Shown in pieces: positions 59,651-64,000 of a DNA stretch of 64,000 nt; position 1 is the first letter of the stretch; each line of letters begins with the position of its first letter. The position numbers were made by a program, and so were the translations under genes. The notes below the pieces were generated by a model, which was given only the letters and a program-made list of their open reading frames with translations, ran no database searches and was not told where the DNA came from. The stretch comes from Methylopila turkensis (lineage in GTDB: Bacteria > Pseudomonadota > Alphaproteobacteria > Rhizobiales > Methylopilaceae): positions 806,001 to 870,000 of the forward strand of contig NZ_BSFL01000003.1 in assembly GCF_027922325.1 (NCBI RefSeq). Direction: 5' to 3'.

Positions 59651-60696
59651 CCTCGGTCGGCCACGGCGGCCTCCGCGAAGGTCGCCATGCCCGTGTGGCA
59701 GGCGACCGCCGCCTTGATCATGGCGGCGGCCAAGGCTCCGCCGGAGCCCTCGCCCAGCCTCATGCCGAGATCGAGCAGCGGCTTCAGCTCAAGCCGCTGC
59801 AGCAGGCGTCGGTGCGCCGTCTCGGCCGACAGGTGGCCTGCGACGCAGTGGTCGAGCGCGCTGGAATCGAGCGCGTGCAGGACGCCCGCGGCCGCGCTCG
59901 CCACATAGCCGTCGATCACGACCGGTACGCGTTCGAGACGCGCCGCGAGGATCGCGCCCGCCATCGCCGCGAGCTCGCGCCCGCCGACGCGGCGCAAGGC
60001 CTCCAGCGGATCGGCGAGATGGCCCTCGTGTCGCTTGAGCGCCGCCCGCACCGCCTCGGCCTTGCGCGCCAGCCCTTCGTCGTCGACGCCGGTGCCGCGG
60101 CCGACCCAGTCCTCCGGCGCGCCGCCGTAGAGCGCGCAGGACAGCGCCGCCGCCACGGTGGTGTTGCCGATGCCCATCTCGCCGACGATCAGCAGGTCGA
60201 TCCCGCCAGCGATCGCCTCCATGCCGTAGGCCATGGTCGCCGCGCATTCGGATTCGCTCATGGCGGCGTCGGTCGTGATGTCCGGCGTCGGCCTGTCGAC
60301 GGCGAGGTCGAACACCTTCAGCCCGACGTCGAACGTCGCGCAGATCTGGTTGATCGCGGCATGCCCGTTGCCGAAGGCGTCGAGCATCTGCCGCGTGACC
60401 GACGCCGGGTAGGCCGAGACGCCGCGGCTGGCGACGCCATGGGCGCCGGCGAAGATCGCGACCAGCGGCCGCGAGACGGTCGGCGGCGCCTTGCCCTGCC
60501 AGGCGGCGAGCCACTCCGAGATCTCCTCCAGACGGCCGAGCGCGCCCGCGGGCTTCACAAGCTGCGCCTCGCGCGCCCGGGTCGCCGCGACGGCCTCCGC
60601 CGAAGGACCGGGCAAGCGCGCCATCAGAACGCGGATGTCGTCGAACGGCAGCCCTGTCGGCGTGGACGGGACGGCGACCTCGGTTGGGCGCGCCAT
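59647..60696 (-). CDS. cobT: Nicotinate-nucleotide-dimethylbenzimidazole phosphoribosyltransferase
   Basis: A 349-residue CobT that activates the lower ligand of cobalamin. The motifs are KPAGALGRLEEISEWLAAWQGK, FAGAHGVASRGVSAYPASVTRQML, GEMGIGNTTVAAAL and the C-terminal GMRLGEGSGGALA with the catalytic Glu. ATG 60696 with AGG upstream is chosen; the open frame runs on antisense to cobS but is not coding there. It diverges from cobS. Confidence 0.95.
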   Translation of the reverse strand: MARPTEVAVPSTPTGLPFDDIRVLMARLPGPSAEAVAATRAREAQLVKPAGALGRLEEISEWLAAWQGKAPPTVSRPLVAIFAGAHGVASRGVSAYPASVTRQMLDAFGNGHAAINQICATFDVGLKVFDLAVDRPTPDITTDAAMSESECAATMAYGMEAIAGGIDLLIVGEMGIGNTTVAAALSCALYGGAPEDWVGRGTGVDDEGLARKAEAVRAALKRHEGHLADPLEALRRVGGRELAAMAGAILAARLERVPVVIDGYVASAAAGVLHALDSSALDHCVAGHLSAETAHRRLLQRLELKPLLDLGMRLGEGSGGALAAAMIKAAVACHTGMATFAEAAVADRG

Positions 60697-60823
60697 GGGA
60701 GACCTCATGCGTCGGACAGGGTGATTGCTGCATCGCACATAGCCGATCGGACCGACGCCGCCAAGCAAACCCGAGGCGCCCGTGCTACGCGTCTGATGCC
60801 GACGATCCGCGCGCCCGAGCCTC

Positions 60824-61609
60824 ATGAAGCGCCCCTCCTTGCGAACCTGTCTCGACGCCGTAGCCGACGCCCTGCGGTTCTTCACGCGCCTGTCGCCGCC
60901 CGAACGGTTCGGCGCGCGCGACGGGGCGGGTCTGTTCGACGGGGTGGCCGCGGCCGCTCCGCTCGCGGGCGCGGCGGTCGGCGCGGCGGCCGGCGCCGTT
61001 CTCGCCGCCGGCCTCTGGCTCGGGCTCGGATCGCTTCCCGCCGCCGCCTTTGCGATCGCGGCTGCGGTCGCTCTGAGCGGCGCCCTGCACGAGGACGCCC
61101 TCGCCGACGTCGCCGACGGCTTCGGCGGCGGCCGGACCCGCGAGGCGAAGCTCGCGATCATGCGCGACAGCGCCGTCGGATCGTACGGCGCCTCGGCGCT
61201 CGCGCTCGCGCTGATCGCGCGCGTGGCGCTCGCGGCCGAACTCGGCGAACGCCTCGGCGTCGAGGCGGCCTTCGCCATCGCCGCCGCGGCGATCGTCGCC
61301 CGCCCCGTAGCCTTCGCGCCGGCCGCGCTGCTGCCCCCGGCGCGCGCCGACGGCGCCGGCCACGCCGCCCGGCCAAGCGTCCGGGCCGTCCTGACCGGCG
61401 GGTTTCTCGCCGCGGCGCTCGCGATGCTGGCCGCAGGACTTGGTCCCGGCCTGGCGGCGGCCGTCGCCGCGACGATGGCGGCGCTCGGCGTGACCGCCCT
61501 CGCCCGGCGCCAGATCGGCGGCGTCACCGGCGACGTCTGCGGGGCCGCGGCGCATGTGGCGGAGATCGCGGCGCTCGCCGCGCTCGTCGCAGCCCAAGGG
61601 ATGACGTGA
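60824..61609 (+). CDS. cobS: Adenosylcobinamide-GDP ribazoletransferase (cobalamin synthase)
   Basis: A 261-residue integral membrane enzyme of the CobS family with Ala/Leu-rich helices throughout. The family motif HEDALADVADGFGGGRTREAKLAIMRDSAVGSYGASALAL supplies the metal-binding acidic residues. GGVTGDVCGAAAHVAE closes the protein. It joins the activated lower ligand to adenosylcobinamide-GDP. No cobalamin riboswitch is evident in the 127-base gap shared with cobT. Confidence 0.94.
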   Translation: MKRPSLRTCLDAVADALRFFTRLSPPERFGARDGAGLFDGVAAAAPLAGAAVGAAAGAVLAAGLWLGLGSLPAAAFAIAAAVALSGALHEDALADVADGFGGGRTREAKLAIMRDSAVGSYGASALALALIARVALAAELGERLGVEAAFAIAAAAIVARPVAFAPAALLPPARADGAGHAARPSVRAVLTGGFLAAALAMLAAGLGPGLAAAVAATMAALGVTALARRQIGGVTGDVCGAAAHVAEIAALAALVAAQGMT

Positions 61610-61651
61610 TCGTCTCTTGATCGCGCCGTCCCGTTGGGCGAAGCATCCGGG

Positions 61652-61864
61652 ATGCTCACTCGCCGCCCGATCAAAAGCCCCTGCGTGTCCATCTGCGTGA
61701 TGGATCCGGCCACCGGCTGGTGCGAAGGCTGCTTCCGGACGCTCGCCGAGATCGGCGCCTGGGCGCGGATGTCCGACGACCAGCGCGACGCCGCGATGCG
61801 CCTGCTGCCGGCGCGTCGCAAGGCCTTCCGCGACGGCGCAGCGCCGAGGACGTCCGCCCCGTGA
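61652..61864 (+). CDS. DUF1289-family protein
   Basis: A 70-residue protein with the DUF1289 cysteine pattern: SPCVSICVMDPATGWCEGCFRTLAEIGAW. This gives four Cys in a likely metal-binding knuckle. The function is unknown. ATG 61652 is chosen over a TTG six codons earlier. Its TGA overlaps the GTG of the next gene. Confidence 0.85.
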   Translation: MLTRRPIKSPCVSICVMDPATGWCEGCFRTLAEIGAWARMSDDQRDAAMRLLPARRKAFRDGAAPRTSAP

Positions 61865-62157
61865 ACAAGCGCAGCGCCTCCGAGATGCTGATCGTCGCCA
61901 TCCTGGCGTCGATCGTGGTGTTCGTGGTCGCCGACCTCGCGGGCGGCATCGGCGATTTCCCGAACGAGCGCTGGGCCGCGGCGATCGCGGCCATCTGCCT
62001 TGCGGTCTGGATCGGGCCCGGCGCGTTCGCGCGCTACGCCGGCCGGGGCGGCGACGCGCTGCGCCACGTCGCGATCTGGCTCGCGCTCGCGGTCGGGCTC
62101 GCGCTGCTGTTCATCTACGGGCAGGGCATGCTGGCGTCGCTCGGCGTCAACGTCTGA
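61861..62157 (+). CDS. Membrane stub resembling the N-terminal part of TIGR02281 aspartic proteases
   Basis: A protein of about 98 residues with three hydrophobic helices (MLIVAILASIVVFVVADLAGG; WAAAIAAICLAVWIGPGAFARY; ALRHVAIWLALAVGLALLFIYG). The last block is close to the ALRHLAIWL-type segment that in TIGR02281 clan AA proteases precedes the periplasmic catalytic domain. Here the frame stops about 10 residues after that block, so the DTGA protease domain is absent. The GTG start overlaps the DUF1289 stop. It is either a genuine short membrane protein or a truncated relic. Confidence 0.6.
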   Translation: MNKRSASEMLIVAILASIVVFVVADLAGGIGDFPNERWAAAIAAICLAVWIGPGAFARYAGRGGDALRHVAIWLALAVGLALLFIYGQGMLASLGVNV

Positions 62158-62169
62158 AGCGCCACGCGG

Positions 62170-63009
62170 TCAGGTCGCGAGATCGTAGGCGAAGCGCAGC
62201 GAGGTCAGCGCCAGAAAAAGCCCGAACGCGACGGCGAGTTGCCGCTTGGTCAAGCCATGCGCAATCCGCACGCCGAGCGGCGCCGCCAGCACCGAGACCG
62301 GCGCCAGCACCGCGACGCCGATCAGCGACACATAGCCGAGCGACAGCGGCGGCAGGTCGGCGAGATGCGGAACGCCGGCCACGGCGTAACCGAGCGCGGC
62401 CGGCGCCGCGATCAGCGTGCCGAGCGCTGACGATGTGCCGATCGCCTTGTGGATCGGCCGCCCGTAAAGCGACAGGAACAACGTGCCGAGCGTGCCGCCG
62501 CCGATGCCGATCAGCGCCGAAAGCACTGCGAACACGAAGCCCCAGAGGCCCGTCACCACCCGCGACGGCAGCTCCGACGCGATCCGCCAGCTCTCGCGGC
62601 CGAACAGCAGGTTTGCGGACATGCCCGCCGCGAACGCCGCGAACACGACCTTCAACGCGTCGGAGGTGACGTAAGCGGCGATGCCGACGCCGAGCAGCGC
62701 GCCGGCGATGACCGGCGCGATCCACGCCCGAAGCGCGGCCTCGTCAACGGAGCCGCGGGCGCGGTGCGAGAGAAACGAGCGGATCGAGGTCGGGATGATG
62801 ATGGCGAGCGAGGTGCCGACCGCAAGCTGCATCTCGACGTCGTTGCGCACCCCGATGTGGTCGAACAGCTCCGCCAGCACGGGCACGATCACCGCGCCGC
62901 CGCCGACGCCGAACAGTCCCGCGAGCACGCCGGTGACGAGGCCCGCGGCGACGAGGCCGAGCCCGAGCTCGACCAGTTCGCGAAGAGGCAGCGCGGAGAA
63001 GACGTCCAT
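62170..63009 (-). CDS. TauE/SafE-family membrane permease
   Basis: A 279-residue permease with about eight helices. The two-repeat TauE/SafE pattern is visible: TGVLAGLFGVGGGAVIVPVLAELF near the N-terminus and LSALIGIGGGTLGTLFLSLYG in the second half. Members export or import sulfite, sulfonates or organic acids, but the substrate here is unknown. It is convergent with the short membrane gene on its left. Confidence 0.9.
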   Translation of the reverse strand: MDVFSALPLRELVELGLGLVAAGLVTGVLAGLFGVGGGAVIVPVLAELFDHIGVRNDVEMQLAVGTSLAIIIPTSIRSFLSHRARGSVDEAALRAWIAPVIAGALLGVGIAAYVTSDALKVVFAAFAAGMSANLLFGRESWRIASELPSRVVTGLWGFVFAVLSALIGIGGGTLGTLFLSLYGRPIHKAIGTSSALGTLIAAPAALGYAVAGVPHLADLPPLSLGYVSLIGVAVLAPVSVLAAPLGVRIAHGLTKRQLAVAFGLFLALTSLRFAYDLAT

Positions 63010-63046
63010 CGGCGGGCTCCGGAGAAACCGCCGCGAGCGGATCGTG

Positions 63047-64000
63047 TCAGGCGGCGGCCTCGGCGGGAGCGCCTAGGGAGCCGCGTTCGCGGACGAGGTC
63101 AAGCGCGGCGCGCAGCACGTCGAGCCCGGCGCCGGCCTTCGGGCCCTCGACGCTGAGCAGCCGGCGATAGGCCCGCGCCCCCGGCTGGCCGGGGAAAAGG
63201 CCGAGCATGTGCCGCGTGACGTTGGAGAGCCGCCCGCCCGCGGCGAGATGGTCCGCGATCGCCGGGAACAGGCTTTCGACCGCGGACCGCGCGTCCTCAT
63301 GAGGCGCGGCGGCGCCGAAGATCGCGGCGTCGACGCCCAGGAGCAGCTCGGGATTCTGGTACGCGGCCCGGCCGAGCATGATGCCGTCGAGCGCGACGCC
63401 GGCGCGTGGCCGCAGCAGCGCCTCCGCCTCCGCCAGCGAGCCGATTCCGCCGTTGATCGAGATGTGCGCCTCCGGCCGCCGCGCCTTCAACCGAAACACG
63501 CGATCGTAGTCGAGCGGCGGCACGTCGCGGTTCTCGCGCGGGCTCAGCCCCTTCAGCCACGCTTTTCTGGCATGCACGATCAGCGCGTCGCAGCCGGCGG
63601 CGAGCACCGCGTCCGCCAGTTCGTCGAGCGCCAGCTCCGGGTCCTGGTCGTCGATCCCGATTCGGCATTTGACGGTGACCGGAACCTGCACGGCGGCCTT
63701 CATCGCCGCGACGCCGTCGGCCACCCTGACCGGCTCGGCCATCAGGCAGGCGCCGAAACGGCCGTCCTGCACGCGGTCGGACGGACAGCCCACGTTCAGG
63801 TTGATCTCGGCGTAGCCGAAGCCCTCGCAGATGCGCGCGGCCTCGGCGAGCTCCGCCGGCTCGGAGCCGCCGAGCTGCACGGCGACCGGCTGCTCCTCGG
63901 GCGAGAAGCCGAGCAGCCGCTCGCGCGGACCGAAGCGCACCGCGCCGGTCGTCACCATTTCGGTGTAGAGCAGCGCCCGCCCCGTCAGCGCGCGATGGAA
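63047..64000 (-). CDS. dusA: tRNA-dihydrouridine synthase A, 3' part
   Basis: The C-terminal 317 codons of a Dus-family flavoenzyme that reduces uridines 20/20a in tRNA; the 5' end lies beyond the right edge. The motifs are HRALTGRALLYTEMV at the cut end, EINLNVGCPSDRVQDGRFGACLM with the catalytic Cys, CRIGIDDQD, the FMN-binding INGGI and LDGIMLGRAAYQNP. The DusA subtype follows from the RALLYTEMVTTGA and GRFGACLM wording. Coding is uninterrupted to the edge. Confidence 0.93.
   Translation of the reverse strand, partial: FHRALTGRALLYTEMVTTGAVRFGPRERLLGFSPEEQPVAVQLGGSEPAELAEAARICEGFGYAEINLNVGCPSDRVQDGRFGACLMAEPVRVADGVAAMKAAVQVPVTVKCRIGIDDQDPELALDELADAVLAAGCDALIVHARKAWLKGLSPRENRDVPPLDYDRVFRLKARRPEAHISINGGIGSLAEAEALLRPRAGVALDGIMLGRAAYQNPELLLGVDAAIFGAAAPHEDARSAVESLFPAIADHLAAGGRLSNVTRHMLGLFPGQPGARAYRRLLSVEGPKAGAGLDVLRAALDLVRERGSLGAPAEAAA

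Noticed and set aside
60697..60823. Possible cobalamin riboswitch between cobT and cobS
   Set aside because: The 127-base gap lacks a recognisable B12 box and is too short for a full riboswitch plus promoters in both directions.
60697..62067. Long upstream extension of the cobT frame, antisense to cobS
   Set aside because: CobT homologues begin near MARPTEV. The extension is antisense to a clear CobS and shows low-complexity Ala/Arg sequence.

Overview
This window is GC-rich, densely packed chromosomal DNA from an alphaproteobacterium, most likely of the order Hyphomicrobiales (Rhizobiales). The evidence is the nuoA-B-C-D order, an LdtR-type MarR regulator beside a DUF6163 gene and hemB, a Mg-type alphaproteobacterial HemB, DUF1289 and DUF971 genes, and a CynA/NrtA-type binding protein with a Cys-rich leader before its Tat motif. 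I saw no rRNA, tRNA, CRISPR array, phage or insertion sequence. The content is core metabolism mixed with accessory transport and signalling operons.

Layout, left to right. Positions 1-2458 (minus) hold the start of the complex I operon (nuoABCD) with a GFA-family gene wedged between nuoC and nuoD. 2776-5646 holds a SleB-type cell-wall hydrolase and a divergent SDR/LysR pair. 5675-11568 holds ldtR, a DUF6163 gene, hemB, an amidase and a Kef-type antiporter. 11656-16447 (minus) is an AraC regulator plus a three-subunit molybdenum aldehyde oxidoreductase (paoABC type). 16562-17888 is a cluster of three small exported paralogues. 17994-23675 is a complete cyanate operon: cynABDS with a divergent sigma-54 activator gene (cynF). 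A sigma-54 promoter and paired palindromes lie between them.

23782-32377 holds an M32 carboxypeptidase, an EI24 membrane protein, a class A PBP, a VOC protein, argG and typA. 32515-40737 is a possible signalling unit: a FecR-TPR-beta-barrel protein overlaps a CHASE2 adenylate cyclase, which converges on a CPA1 antiporter with a cyclic-nucleotide-binding domain. 40828-45609 holds a small gene behind a perfectly 10-bp-phased ACGT array, then DUF423, rbsK, an enoyl-CoA hydratase, an Arg/Asp-rich lipoprotein, a small unknown gene, a DUF971 gene and moaA. 45617-49754 (minus) is 5-oxoprolinase (pxpA, fused pxpBC) with a biotin carboxylase-BCCP gene.

49835-54001 (minus) is the trehalose operon otsB-GH15-otsA. 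54090-64000 holds a TetR/quinone-reductase pair, mrp, mobA, an amino-acid ABC transporter without its ATPase, cobT and cobS, DUF1289, a stub resembling the membrane part of a TIGR02281 aspartic protease, a TauE/SafE permease and a partial dusA.

The most interesting points are the cyn regulatory region, the cyclase/cNMP-antiporter/FecR-barrel neighbourhood, the phased ACGT array, and the exported paralogue cluster with its orphan 3' end. All functions are read from sequence motifs and recalled family knowledge; no database search was run.
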